From the NCBI RefSeq assembly GCF_003946465.1, contig NZ_RHOL01000019.1, positions 1 to 56,082 of the forward strand: a stretch of DNA of 56,082 nt. Reading direction: 5' to 3'. Each line of letters begins with the position of its first letter. The first letter of the stretch is position 1. Source of the DNA: Lacticaseibacillus hegangensis (GTDB lineage: Bacteria; Bacillota; Bacilli; Lactobacillales; Lactobacillaceae). The position numbers and the translations under genes are program-made. Of this stretch, positions 22,810-30,412 are shown piece after piece. The notes beneath the pieces are model-generated. The model saw nothing but the letters and a program-made list of their open reading frames with translations, ran no database searches and was not told the DNA's origin.

Positions 22810-22831
22810 CAACTCCAAATATCGTAGCGCC
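22810..22831 (-). repeat. Right terminal inverted repeat of the IS
   Basis: Minus strand begins GGCGCTACGATATTTGGAG, ending in GTTG like the left end. Confidence 0.75.
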
Positions 22832-22839
22832 AAAACATT
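22832..22839 (+). repeat. Target-site duplication (right copy)
   Basis: AAAACATT, directly adjoining the right end of the element. Confidence 0.9.
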
Positions 22840-22845
22840 TTAATC

Positions 22846-22886
22846 AGGCCCTTGGCTCAGTGATGACGAGCCAAGGGCCTTTTTTT
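22846..22886 (+). terminator. Original glmM terminator, displaced by the IS
   Basis: 13-bp perfect stem AGGCCCTTGGCTC / GAGCCAAGGGCCT with a run of seven Ts. In the uninterrupted sequence it would begin only about 15 bp after the glmM stop. Confidence 0.85.
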
Positions 22887-22942
22887 GAGGCTGTTCACTA
22901 TACCAATTTTATCAATAAGTCCTATACCACCAGACATTTTTG

Positions 22943-22971
22943 TTGACAATATCCAGACACAGCACTATATT
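22943..22971 (+). promoter_or_regulatory. glmS promoter
   Basis: TTGACA (22943-22948), 17-bp spacer, TATATT (22966-22971): near-consensus. The start is near 22978, leaving a leader of only about 60 nt. Confidence 0.8.
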
Positions 22972-23005
22972 TGGACATAAATCATCTTAACCAATATTCA
23001 GAAAA

Positions 23006-23017
23006 TGGTTTATACCA
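23006..23017. promoter_or_regulatory. dre-like operator (NagR/GntR-type) in the glmS leader
   Basis: TGGTTTATACCA, a 12-bp site with TGGT/ACCA arms. TATACCA half-sites recur at about 22899-22905 and 22923-22929. Amino-sugar regulators of the NagR/YvoA family bind TGGT-N4-ACCA-type palindromes, so repression of glmS by such a protein is plausible. No nagR gene is in the window. Confidence 0.45.
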
Positions 23018-23040
23018 ATAAATGAAACGGATGTGGGATT

Positions 23041-24852
23041 ATGTGCGGAATTGTCGGTGTCGTTGGTAAGGAAAATGCCCCGGAGGTCTTGCTCAAGGGA
23101 TTGGAAAAGCTGGAGTACCGCGGGTATGACTCGGCCGGTCTCTACGTGAACGACGGTCAAGGCCACGATCACCTCGTCAAGCGGGTGGGGCGGATCAGCC
23201 AACTGGTGGCCGCCGTCGGGCCCGAGGTGCAGGGGACCATGGGCATTGGCCATACGCGTTGGGCGACAAACGGCAAGCCGACGATTGAAAATGCGCACCC
23301 GCACGTCTCAAACGATGAGCGGTTCTACCTGGTGCACAATGGCGTGATCACGAACGCTGCGGCCTTGCGGGCCAAGTATCTCAGCGACGTGCCCTTCGCC
23401 GGTCAGACGGACACCGAGGTGGTGGTCCAGCTGGTGGCCTTTTTTGCCCGCGAAGGACTGAGTGCCAAGGCGGCCTTTGCCAAAACGCTGAGCTTGCTTG
23501 AGGGCTCCTATGCCTTCTGCCTCGCAGATCGCACGGATGCCGATCACCTGTATGTGGCCAAGAACAAGAGTCCACTGCTGGTTGGCAAGGGGCAAGGCTT
23601 CAATGTCGTCGCCTCAGATGCCTTGGCGATGCTTCAGGAAACCGATCAGTTCATCGAGCTCAATGATGGTGAACTCGTCACGCTCACTGCTGATGACATC
23701 GCGGTTGAAAATGCGGCTGGCGAGCGTCTGGACCGGGCGCCAATCACCGTCAGCATCGACGCGGCTGACGCGGAGAAAGGTACTTTCCCGTTTTACATGC
23801 TCAAGGAAGTTTCCGAGCAGCCGGCCGTGATGCGGCGCTTGATTAGCCGGTACGTCGACCAAGCCGGCGCCCCACAGTTCGATCAGGCGATGCTCGAGGC
23901 GTTGGCCTCAGCAGATCGGCTTTACATTGTCGCGGCCGGCACCAGCTATCATGCCGGGCTGGTGGGGCAAAGCCTGTTTGAGCAGCTCGCCAAGGTGCCA
24001 ACGGAGGCTTACCTTGCCTCTGAGTTTGGCTATCACCAGCCGCTGCTGTCAGCCAAACCGATGTTCATTTTTCTCACGCAAAGCGGCGAGACCGCGGATA
24101 TTCGGCAGGTGCTGGTGAATGTCAAGCAGGCAGGCTACCCGTCATTGACCTTGACCAATGTGATCACCTCAACTCTGGCGCGTGAGGCAGACTATGCCGT
24201 TGAATTGGCCGCTGGGCCGGAAATCGCCGTTGCTTCGACCAAGGCGTACACGGCGCAAGTGGCCGTCGAGGCGCTGCTGGCCAAGGCGTTGGGCATGGTG
24301 AAACAGGTCCCAGCAGCGGCCGCGTTCGACGTCGCCCACCAGCTCAGCCTGGCCGCGACCGGCCAGCAGGCGCTCATCGACCAGCAGGAGCAGCTCCATC
24401 TGCTAGCCACAGACATGTTCGGTAAAACGCGTAACGCTTTTTTCATTGGGCGTGGCACCGATTACTTTGTGAGCCTGGAAGCGGCGCTGAAACTGAAGGA
24501 AATCTCTTACGTGCAGGCTGAGGGATTTGCGGCAGGGGAGCTGAAACACGGCACGATCGCGCTGATCGAGCAAGACACGCCGGTCGTCGCCTTCATCACC
24601 GATCCGGTGACGGCGGCCCGCACGCGCAGCAACGCCGAGGAGGTTGAAGCGCGCGGCGCCAAGGTACTGCGGATTGCTTCCGCCAGCTTGGCTGAGCCGG
24701 GCGATCAGGTGATCGTTGATGACCTCGATCCGCTGCTGACACCGCTTCTGACCATCATTCCCGGGCAACTGCTGGCCTACTTTACCAGCCTGGATCGCGG
24801 TTATGACGTTGATCGGCCGCGCAATCTGGCCAAGTCGGTGACCGTCGAATAA
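23041..24852 (+). CDS. glmS: Glutamine--fructose-6-phosphate aminotransferase GlmS
   Basis: 603 aa. It makes glucosamine-6-P from fructose-6-P and glutamine, feeding GlmM just upstream. The N-terminal glutaminase starts MCGIVGVVG (catalytic Cys after Met removal) with GHTRWATNG and HNGVITN. Two SIS domains follow (AAGTSYHAG, LTQSGETADI, ASTKAYTAQV; then FIGRGTDYFVSLEAALKLKE). It ends in the expected DRPRNLAKSVTVE. A strong promoter lies just upstream, and there is no room for a glmS ribozyme. The ribosome site is weak (GGATGTGGG). Confidence 0.97.
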   Translation: MCGIVGVVGKENAPEVLLKGLEKLEYRGYDSAGLYVNDGQGHDHLVKRVGRISQLVAAVGPEVQGTMGIGHTRWATNGKPTIENAHPHVSNDERFYLVHNGVITNAAALRAKYLSDVPFAGQTDTEVVVQLVAFFAREGLSAKAAFAKTLSLLEGSYAFCLADRTDADHLYVAKNKSPLLVGKGQGFNVVASDALAMLQETDQFIELNDGELVTLTADDIAVENAAGERLDRAPITVSIDAADAEKGTFPFYMLKEVSEQPAVMRRLISRYVDQAGAPQFDQAMLEALASADRLYIVAAGTSYHAGLVGQSLFEQLAKVPTEAYLASEFGYHQPLLSAKPMFIFLTQSGETADIRQVLVNVKQAGYPSLTLTNVITSTLAREADYAVELAAGPEIAVASTKAYTAQVAVEALLAKALGMVKQVPAAAAFDVAHQLSLAATGQQALIDQQEQLHLLATDMFGKTRNAFFIGRGTDYFVSLEAALKLKEISYVQAEGFAAGELKHGTIALIEQDTPVVAFITDPVTAARTRSNAEEVEARGAKVLRIASASLAEPGDQVIVDDLDPLLTPLLTIIPGQLLAYFTSLDRGYDVDRPRNLAKSVTVE

Positions 24853-24859
24853 TCAACAA

Positions 24860-24922
24860 AAAAGGGTCCCCATCATCGGCCTGCGCATAACAACGCGCAA
24901 GTTGATGGTGAAGGCCCTTTTC
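24860..24922 (+). terminator. glmS terminator
   Basis: Three-part stem: AAAAGGG with CCCTTTT, CCATCA with TGATGG, and inner GCGC with GCGC, with a T-rich end. It probably also serves the converging small membrane-protein gene. Confidence 0.7.
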
Positions 24923-24940
24923 TTGCCCATTCATGCTTTG

Positions 24941-25249
24941 CTAGCCAATGAAGTTGTGGCTTTGCAGAGCAGTTTCGGAGTAATCATCTGCTGGGCCGTA
25001 GCCATGGCTCAGCAGGTCGTTGATGTACAAGCGATTGTAGATGAACGAGAACACAAGGCCGACCAGTGCCCCACCAAAGCCGAGCGTCGGCACGCCCAAG
25101 ATGATCGTGATGGCGAGAAGAATGAAGAACCATTTCCAGTCGCCTCGAATTAGCGGAACGAACAGACCAAAGAAGAACACTGTCCACGAAAAGCCGATCT
25201 TAACTTGCTTGATCTGCCGCGTGGCCGGATTTGTCAGATTGATTTTCAT
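24941..25249 (-). CDS. Small membrane protein (102 aa), unknown function
   Basis: I start at ATG 25249 (MKINLTNPATRQ), since GGGATGGGG precedes it; an in-frame ATG six codons upstream lacks a ribosome site. A short soluble N-terminus is followed by three hydrophobic stretches: VKIGFSWTVFFFGLFVPLI, WFFILLAITIILGVPTL and GGALVGLVFSFIYNRLYI. The C-terminus (LLSHGYGPADDYSE) is soluble. The layout resembles DUF2628-type small membrane proteins (HrgC-like), but I am not certain. Confidence 0.65.
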   Translation of the reverse strand: MKINLTNPATRQIKQVKIGFSWTVFFFGLFVPLIRGDWKWFFILLAITIILGVPTLGFGGALVGLVFSFIYNRLYINDLLSHGYGPADDYSETALQSHNFIG

Positions 25250-25421
25250 ATTATTGCCCCATCCCAAAGTTTAATGACATCATGCCTGCGCTTATTATAG
25301 CGAAATGTGTCTGCTTTAGATAGAAAAAATGCGGCGCCAATGATGTTTCTGCTTGACGCTGCGAGCGCTGGTCTCAAGCCGGGTTTTGATGTGATAAACT
25401 GAGGGTAGCGGAGGCATGTCG

Positions 25422-25928
25422 ATGTTCAAAAAATACAACTGGCTGTGGCTCGACCTAGTCGTGATAATCGGTTTGTTCATCAGCTCCAGCATGCCGTATC
25501 ACGCCCAAAGTCTTGTGCCTGAGCTGAATGCGCTGCTGCCGGCGCGTTCAGGCTGGGCGTTTGTGAATCAAATCGATTTTTTCTGGGCGGCGCAGCACGT
25601 TTCCATTCAGGCGATGGGACTGTCGGGGCTGGTTGAGTTTTTCCTGCGTAAGCTGGCACATTTCGGGAGCTTTTTTCTATTTGGGCTGGCCGCTTTTTTG
25701 GGGCTGCGAGACTGGGTCAAGCCGCGGTGGCTGCGGCTGGTGCTGGCGCTGCTCAGCAGTACTGGGGTCGCGGCCTTTGATGAGTTCCACCAGATGCTGA
25801 CTGCCGACCGCACGCCGCTGTTTCAGGATGTGATGCTCGACACGGCCGGGGCGTTTTTGGGCATTTTGGTTGCGTTGCTGGTTGCCGGTCGGCGGCAGAA
25901 GCACAAGAAGGCCGCCAGGGCGCGTTGA
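25422..25928 (+). CDS. VanZ-family membrane protein
   Basis: 168 aa from the second ATG (25422), which is seven bases after GCGGAGG; the ATG at 25416 almost touches that site. Four membrane segments and the VanZ signatures RKLAHFGSFFLFGL and AFDEFHQMLTADRTPLFQDVMLDTAGA are present. VanZ proteins are linked to teicoplanin resistance in enterococci, but most lactobacillus members have no known role. It precedes yebC by 72 bp. A second, more distant VanZ protein lies at 47466. Confidence 0.9.
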   Translation: MFKKYNWLWLDLVVIIGLFISSSMPYHAQSLVPELNALLPARSGWAFVNQIDFFWAAQHVSIQAMGLSGLVEFFLRKLAHFGSFFLFGLAAFLGLRDWVKPRWLRLVLALLSSTGVAAFDEFHQMLTADRTPLFQDVMLDTAGAFLGILVALLVAGRRQKHKKAARAR

Positions 25929-26000
25929 ACAGCCCCTGTTTTTTTGCTATACTCAATAGCGTTTATGTCCATACTAATTTTTTCGAAAAGAGGGTTTAAG

Positions 26001-26744
26001 ATGTCAGGACATTCCAAGTGGCACAACATCCAGGGCCGTAAGAACGCTCAGGATGCCAAGCGCGGTAAAATTTTTCAAAAAATCTCCCGTGAGCTTTTCA
26101 TGGCAGCAAAGCAAGGTGGTTCTGACCCAGACAACAACCCGTCGCTGCGGTTGGTCATGGATAAAGCCCGGGCGGCCAACATGCCCAAGGACAATATCAA
26201 GCGCGCGTTAGATAAAGCTGAAGGTGGCGACACCACTCAATACGATGAAGTCCAATACGAAGGCTACGGTCCAGCCGGTATCGGCGTTTTAGTCGAAGCA
26301 CTGACCGATAACAAGAACCGCACCAGCTCCGATGTGCGCGTGGCGATCACGCGTCACGGTGGCACCATGGCTGGCGCTGGTGCAGTTTCCTACATGTTTA
26401 ATCGTAAAGGCTACTTTGTGATTGATCGCGAAGGGCTGGATGTTGATGAGGATCAAATGCTCGAGGCCGTACTTGAAGCCGGGGCAGAAGATCTGCAGAC
26501 CTCAGACGATGAGTTTGAGATTTACACCGACCCTAAAGATTTCGCCGCTGTGCGCGATGCGCTTGAGTCCCAAGGCTTCCATTTCACGACTTCCGAGCTG
26601 ACGATGGTTCCGGAAAACACGGTGCCGATTCCAGAGGACAAGCTTGAGACCTTCCAGAACATGATTGATGCGCTGGAAGATAACGACGACGTGCAAAACG
26701 TCTACACCTCGGCCAAGTGGCCCGATGAAGATCCCGCCAACTAA
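26001..26744 (+). CDS. YebC/PmpR-family regulator or translation factor
   Basis: 247 aa. ATG 26001 gives the invariant N-terminus [22 protein letters not shown] truncated here to [11 protein letters not shown]; a longer in-frame start at 25944 is not family-like. Typical blocks follow: [33 protein letters not shown], and the C-terminal [14 protein letters not shown]. YebC proteins have been described both as DNA-binding regulators and, more recently, as ribosome-associated factors easing proline-rich stalls. It directly precedes the comG operon, an arrangement common in lactobacilli. Confidence 0.93.
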   Translation: MSGHSKWHNIQGRKNAQDAKRGKIFQKISRELFMAAKQGGSDPDNNPSLRLVMDKARAANMPKDNIKRALDKAEGGDTTQYDEVQYEGYGPAGIGVLVEALTDNKNRTSSDVRVAITRHGGTMAGAGAVSYMFNRKGYFVIDREGLDVDEDQMLEAVLEAGAEDLQTSDDEFEIYTDPKDFAAVRDALESQGFHFTTSELTMVPENTVPIPEDKLETFQNMIDALEDNDDVQNVYTSAKWPDEDPAN

Positions 26745-26771
26745 GGTCATTTGAGTCAAATGCGATTCTTG

Positions 26772-26799
26772 CACCCCTCAACTTCTGAGGGGTGTTTTT
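26772..26799 (+). terminator. yebC terminator
   Basis: CACCCCTCA / TGAGGGGTG with a 5-nt loop and TTTTT. It separates yebC from the comG operon. Confidence 0.85.
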
Positions 26800-26835
26800 G
26801 TGTCCCTAGCGAAATCTTTTGGCGAGGTGAGAAAG

Positions 26836-27687
26836 ATGGAGGCTGGACTGCTTGAGATATTTGAAAAGGCGCGCGCCGCACTGGCCAGTGATGTTTATTT
26901 TCTGCCCAAACCCACTGGCGTGACTGTGCTGATCCGAACGGCAACCGGCTGGGGCGAGGCTACGGTTCGGACGCTTGGGGAAGGGGCCAGCTGGATCAGG
27001 GCGTTGAAGTATGACGCCGGGATGAACGTTGCCGAAACCAGAAGACCGCAGCTCGGGGCGCTGCCGTTGGCGCAGCTTGGCATCACGCTGCGACTCAGTA
27101 CAGTGGGCGACTACACGAATCAGGAGGCACTCGTCGCACGGCTGATCTACGGCGTACCAGGCCTAGACGAATGGACCGCCCCGATTGTCGAAGACTTGGT
27201 CGATCGGTTGAATCGGCAGCGGATGCTTGCGTTGTGTGGCCCGACCGGCAGCGGCAAGACGACGCTCCTGTATCAGGTGGCGACGGCGCTGGGGCAGGCG
27301 CGCATGGTGATGACGATCGAGGACCCGGTGGAAATCGCCGCCCCGGCGTTTTTGCAGCTGCAGGTGAATCCCGAGGCGGGAATGAGCTACGCCAGTTTAC
27401 TGAAGGCAGCGCTGCGGAAGCGGCCCGATGTGCTGGTGATCGGCGAGATCCGGGATTTTGAAACGGCGCAGGCGGCGTGTGAGGCCGCAATTTCCGGGCA
27501 TGTGGTGCTGACGACGGTGCACGCGAAGCAGGCGGCGCAGGTGCCGCTGCGGTTGACTGCGCTTGGGGTGGCCAGGCCGCTGGTGCAGGCGGCGCTGCGC
27601 ATGAGCGCGGATGTGCACCTGGAAAGCGACCCAGTGGTCCACCCGGTGGTTTCGGTGCTGGTGCACGAGGAGGGAGCAAATGACTAA
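26836..27687 (+). CDS. comGA: Competence pilus assembly ATPase ComGA
   Basis: 283 aa from ATG 26836 (GCGAGGTGAG upstream). It powers extension of the transformation pseudopilus from the inner face of the membrane. Walker A GPTGSGKTTLLYQ, Asp box MTIEDPVEIA, Walker B-like VLVIGEIRDFETAQ and His box GHVVLTTVHA mark the secretion-ATPase (PilB/GspE) family. It is shorter than B. subtilis ComGA, lacking most of an N-terminal domain, as usual in lactic acid bacteria. It heads a seven-gene operon with overlapping reading frames. Confidence 0.95.
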   Translation: MEAGLLEIFEKARAALASDVYFLPKPTGVTVLIRTATGWGEATVRTLGEGASWIRALKYDAGMNVAETRRPQLGALPLAQLGITLRLSTVGDYTNQEALVARLIYGVPGLDEWTAPIVEDLVDRLNRQRMLALCGPTGSGKTTLLYQVATALGQARMVMTIEDPVEIAAPAFLQLQVNPEAGMSYASLLKAALRKRPDVLVIGEIRDFETAQAACEAAISGHVVLTTVHAKQAAQVPLRLTALGVARPLVQAALRMSADVHLESDPVVHPVVSVLVHEEGAND

Positions 27688-28651
27688 GCGGCGGTTAGCC
27701 TTGGCCACTCAACTGGCCGTTTGTGAACAACTCAGTCAGGGATTGTCCGCTGGGTTTTCACTGCGCCAGGCCCTGACATTGATCACATTGACCTTCAAGG
27801 AGCAAGCCGGATTGTGGCGGCTGCTGGACGAGCGGCTCACGGCAGGCAACGGTCTGGGCGAAAGCTTAGCCGAGCTTCACTTTCACCCTCAGATTATCGC
27901 GCAGTTAAGGTTGGCGGAGCACCACGGCCACCTGGCAAGCGCGCTTCACGATGCTGTGGCACTGGTGCGCGTGCAGACGACTAGCCGCCACAAACTCAGA
28001 CAGCTCATGGTGTATCCGGTGCTTTTACTGGGCCTGCTGGGAGTCATCCAGACAGTGTTGTTGGTGGGGGTTTTGCCAATGCTGGGCGGCACTCACGCGA
28101 GCTTCGTCCGTACGGAGCTGATTGGCGGCGGTGTGCTGGCCATGCTGTTGGGCGGTGGGTTCGTTGCCCTTCGCCGGCTGACCCCGGTCGGGCGAGCCGG
28201 CCTGTTTCAGCGCGTGCCGGTCATTCGAGTGCTGGCAATCGAATACTATCAGTATCAATTTGTCAGCGGTCTGGCGCAGTATCTAGGGGCCGGTCTGCCG
28301 TTGGTCAGTTACTTTGAGGCGCTTAGTGAGGACGCGGCCAATCCCTTGGTCCCGGTAGGCTTGATGGTGCAAGCCCGCTTGACTGCAGGGGAGTCGATCG
28401 AGTCAGCACTGAATCATCGCCTGATTTTTCCCCCGGCGCGGGAACTGCTGCTGATGGGTCAGCCGCAAGCTCTCGTGGAGGCGGGGATGGCGCTGTTTGC
28501 CCAGCAGCTGTTGGCGCGATTTGAAGAGCGCATTGAGCGCTGGCTGGCGATGGTGCAACCGGTGATGTTTATTTTGATCGGACTGCAAATCGTCATGATG
28601 TATCGAGAATTATTGCTACCGCTTTACGACAATTTAGGAGGATTGCCATGA
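27680..28651 (+). CDS. comGB: Competence pilus membrane platform protein ComGB
   Basis: 323 aa from ATG 27680, which has AGGAGGG upstream and overlaps comGA by 8 bp. A GspF/PilC-type protein with two repeated cytosolic domains (LRQALTLITLTF and later GLAQYLGAGLPLVSYFEAL) and three hydrophobic segments, ending with VMFILIGLQIVMMYRELLLPLYD. It anchors the growing pseudopilus in the membrane. The longer frame from 27611 is internal to comGA and is rejected. Confidence 0.94.
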   Translation: MTKRRLALATQLAVCEQLSQGLSAGFSLRQALTLITLTFKEQAGLWRLLDERLTAGNGLGESLAELHFHPQIIAQLRLAEHHGHLASALHDAVALVRVQTTSRHKLRQLMVYPVLLLGLLGVIQTVLLVGVLPMLGGTHASFVRTELIGGGVLAMLLGGGFVALRRLTPVGRAGLFQRVPVIRVLAIEYYQYQFVSGLAQYLGAGLPLVSYFEALSEDAANPLVPVGLMVQARLTAGESIESALNHRLIFPPARELLLMGQPQALVEAGMALFAQQLLARFEERIERWLAMVQPVMFILIGLQIVMMYRELLLPLYDNLGGLP

Positions 28652-28962
28652 AGAAACGCAAGGCGTTTACCTTGATCGAGGTGCTGGCAGCATTGGCGCT
28701 GATTATTGTGCTGACGTTGACGTTAGTGGTCACGATCCAAGGACAGGTTGAACAGGCGAAGGTGCGTCAAAGCCGGGCAATGGTCAAAACCGTCAACGCG
28801 CAAATCACGATTGCGTACGAGCAGCCTGACAGCGACAAAACCGAGTTTCGGAGTGTTGAAGCTTTGGTGCAGGCCGGAATCATTACTAGGGCTCAAAGCA
28901 GTCAGCTGGGAGACGTGGCCAATTACTCGGCGGACTCGCCACCAGGATTTAAGCTCAAATGA
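28648..28962 (+). CDS. comGC: Major pseudopilin ComGC
   Basis: 104 aa. It has the prepilin signature KKRKAFTLIEVLAALALIIV: basic leader, cleavage before Phe (after Ala rather than the usual Gly), Glu at +5, then a hydrophobic helix. The C-terminal region FRSVEALVQAGIITRAQ resembles other ComGC proteins. It is the main subunit of the DNA-uptake pilus. It overlaps comGB and comGD by 4 bp each. Confidence 0.93.
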   Translation: MKKRKAFTLIEVLAALALIIVLTLTLVVTIQGQVEQAKVRQSRAMVKTVNAQITIAYEQPDSDKTEFRSVEALVQAGIITRAQSSQLGDVANYSADSPPGFKLK

Positions 28963-29414
28963 GACGCGCATTTACAATGGTTGAGGTGCTGCTGGCACTA
29001 AGCATTTTCATCATGATGAGTGCCGGCGTGATGGTGGTCGGTCGCGGCCTGGTGATCCGCGAGCGCGAGGAGCAGTTTTTGGCTCAGGTCGTCGACGGGT
29101 GGGACCAACTCCGCCAGCACGTCAGACAGGGCGACGGGCAAGGATGGATGACCATTACGACTCAGCGCGTGAGGTTTCAGGAGCAAGGCGCACTCGGTGC
29201 AGGTGATTATTTCATTGCGCTGCCAGATTCGCTGTCGCTGTCCCCCATTGGGGTGTTAACAGCCAGCGGACTCAAGACTTCCAAGGTGCAGTACAAATTT
29301 TTTGCGAGTGGGGCCGTCGACAGTGGCACCATCGTATTTCGCCGAGGCAATGGCAAGTATGTGAGGCTGGTGGTCATGATGCAGTGGGGGGTGATGGTAC
29401 GCAAGAACGAATGA
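28959..29414 (+). CDS. comGD: Minor pseudopilin ComGD
   Basis: 151 aa. The N-terminus MRRAFTMVEVLLALSIFIMM is a prepilin leader with cleavage before Phe and Glu at +5. The body is beta-rich, as for minor pilins. It overlaps comGC and comGE by 4 bp each. Identification is mainly by position and signature. Confidence 0.88.
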   Translation: MRRAFTMVEVLLALSIFIMMSAGVMVVGRGLVIREREEQFLAQVVDGWDQLRQHVRQGDGQGWMTITTQRVRFQEQGALGAGDYFIALPDSLSLSPIGVLTASGLKTSKVQYKFFASGAVDSGTIVFRRGNGKYVRLVVMMQWGVMVRKNE

Positions 29415-29707
29415 GAAAGGCGAGTGTGTTGGCGGAGCACCTGGGCGCGCTGATCGTCACCGCCATTTTGGTGAGCTGGTTGACCCTGCTGGCCCATCAG
29501 TATCAGGTGCAGGTGATGCCAGTGCGGCAGGCAGTGGCGGTTCGCTATGCCGCTCGCACCGCGCTGGCGGCCCATCCCGGTACTGGTGAAACGACGGTGT
29601 GGTTTGGAAAAGAGACCTACGCGGTCGCAATCAAGGCCGATGGGGTGGAGGTGCGGCAAACGGATGGACAAAAATTCTGGTTTCCATTCAGCGATGACGC
29701 TCGCTGA
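29411..29707 (+). CDS. comGE: Minor pseudopilin-like ComGE
   Basis: 98 aa from ATG 29411 overlapping the comGD stop. The N-terminal MRKASVLAEHLGALIVTAIL keeps the hydrophobic helix and a Glu, but the cleavage motif is degenerate, as is common for ComGE. It overlaps comGF by 44 bp. A longer frame beginning at 29384 lies inside comGD and is rejected. Confidence 0.8.
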   Translation: MRKASVLAEHLGALIVTAILVSWLTLLAHQYQVQVMPVRQAVAVRYAARTALAAHPGTGETTVWFGKETYAVAIKADGVEVRQTDGQKFWFPFSDDAR

Positions 29708-30149
29708 GGTGCTGGTGGCCTTGGCGCTGATGAGTGGCTTGCTGCTGATCTGGCGGCCGGTACTGGGTGCGGTGCGTCAGCTGCCCAATCTAAATCAAGA
29801 GGTGGCCATGCTGCAAATGGCGAACACGCTCACCCCGTACATGGCCAAAAGGGCTGAATTCAAAACTGTCATGCCGACTTCTTTATACTATAACGTGCCG
29901 GACCGCGACCCAACTTCCGTGACCGGTGGCGTTCAATATCAGCACCTCAAACTAGAGGTTCGGCGCACCGCTTCTGGATCCTACCTTCAAGGGTCAGGGA
30001 CCGAGAGTGGCCCCGGCACCACACCGCTGATTTATGGGGTGGCCAAGATTCGGTTGACTGACATTGGTCCGGGCAGCGTGCGTTATGAGTTGTTTATGCT
30101 CAGCGGCGCCCGCCTGACAGGAGTGCTCAATGATAAAACGACGCGCTAG
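29664..30149 (+). CDS. comGF: Minor pseudopilin ComGF
   Basis: 161 aa from ATG 29664. The leader SGFHSAMTLAEVLVALALM ends in a prepilin-like site (Ala before MTLAE, Glu at +5). Downstream, VQYQHLKLEVRRTASGSYLQ and VAKIRLTDIG look like the ComGF (PF15980) core. No obvious ribosome site; translation is probably coupled to comGE, which it overlaps. Confidence 0.85.
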   Translation: MDKNSGFHSAMTLAEVLVALALMSGLLLIWRPVLGAVRQLPNLNQEVAMLQMANTLTPYMAKRAEFKTVMPTSLYYNVPDRDPTSVTGGVQYQHLKLEVRRTASGSYLQGSGTESGPGTTPLIYGVAKIRLTDIGPGSVRYELFMLSGARLTGVLNDKTTR

Positions 30150-30342
30150 TGCACTACTGAGTGCTATCATGCTGCTGCTTTTGGTGACGCTTGTCAGCAC
30201 TGCCGCGTTGCGGCAGTTTGCCAGCTGGCGAGTCACCTATACCCGGCAGCTGCAGCTCGAAGAGCAAGCGTTCACTGCAGCATACGAAAAATGGAAGCGG
30301 ACCCAATCCCCGGAATCCGGGGGTGAAGTTGTGCAGCCCTGA
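30130..30342 (+). CDS. comGG: ComGG-like minor pilus protein
   Basis: 70 aa. It consists of a basic start, one hydrophobic helix (ALLSAIMLLLLVTLVSTAAL) and a short charged tail. It overlaps comGF by 20 bp and is last in the operon, the place of comGG. It has no canonical prepilin cleavage site, as in other ComGG proteins, so the call rests on position and shape. Confidence 0.75.
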   Translation: MIKRRASALLSAIMLLLLVTLVSTAALRQFASWRVTYTRQLQLEEQAFTAAYEKWKRTQSPESGGEVVQP

Positions 30343-30353
30343 ACATTATCAGC

Positions 30354-30382
30354 TTGAATAAGCCCCCCTGCATCGGTAGAAT
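30354..30382 (+). promoter_or_regulatory. Promoter of the methyltransferase-ackA operon
   Basis: TTGAAT (30354-30359), 17-bp spacer, TAGAAT (30377-30382). Confidence 0.7.
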
Positions 30383-30412
30383 GGTTTTGTACGATTATAA
30401 GGGGGCAACAGC

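Larger units (their letters stand above)
21338..22831 (-). mobile_element. ISL3-family insertion sequence, complete (1494 bp)
   Basis: Bounded by 8-bp direct repeats AAAACATT. Terminal inverted repeats start GGCTCTTCG at the left (21338) and GGCGCTACG at the right (ending 22831), with 15 of 22 outermost bases matching. A single transposase is on the minus strand. Size, 8-bp duplication and the GGCTCTT end fit ISL3. Its base composition is poorer in G+C than the flanking genes, indicating a foreign source. Confidence 0.92.

Noticed and set aside
22978-23040. glmS ribozyme
   Set aside because: The stretch from the predicted start to ATG is only about 60 nt and lacks the ribozyme's size and conserved core.
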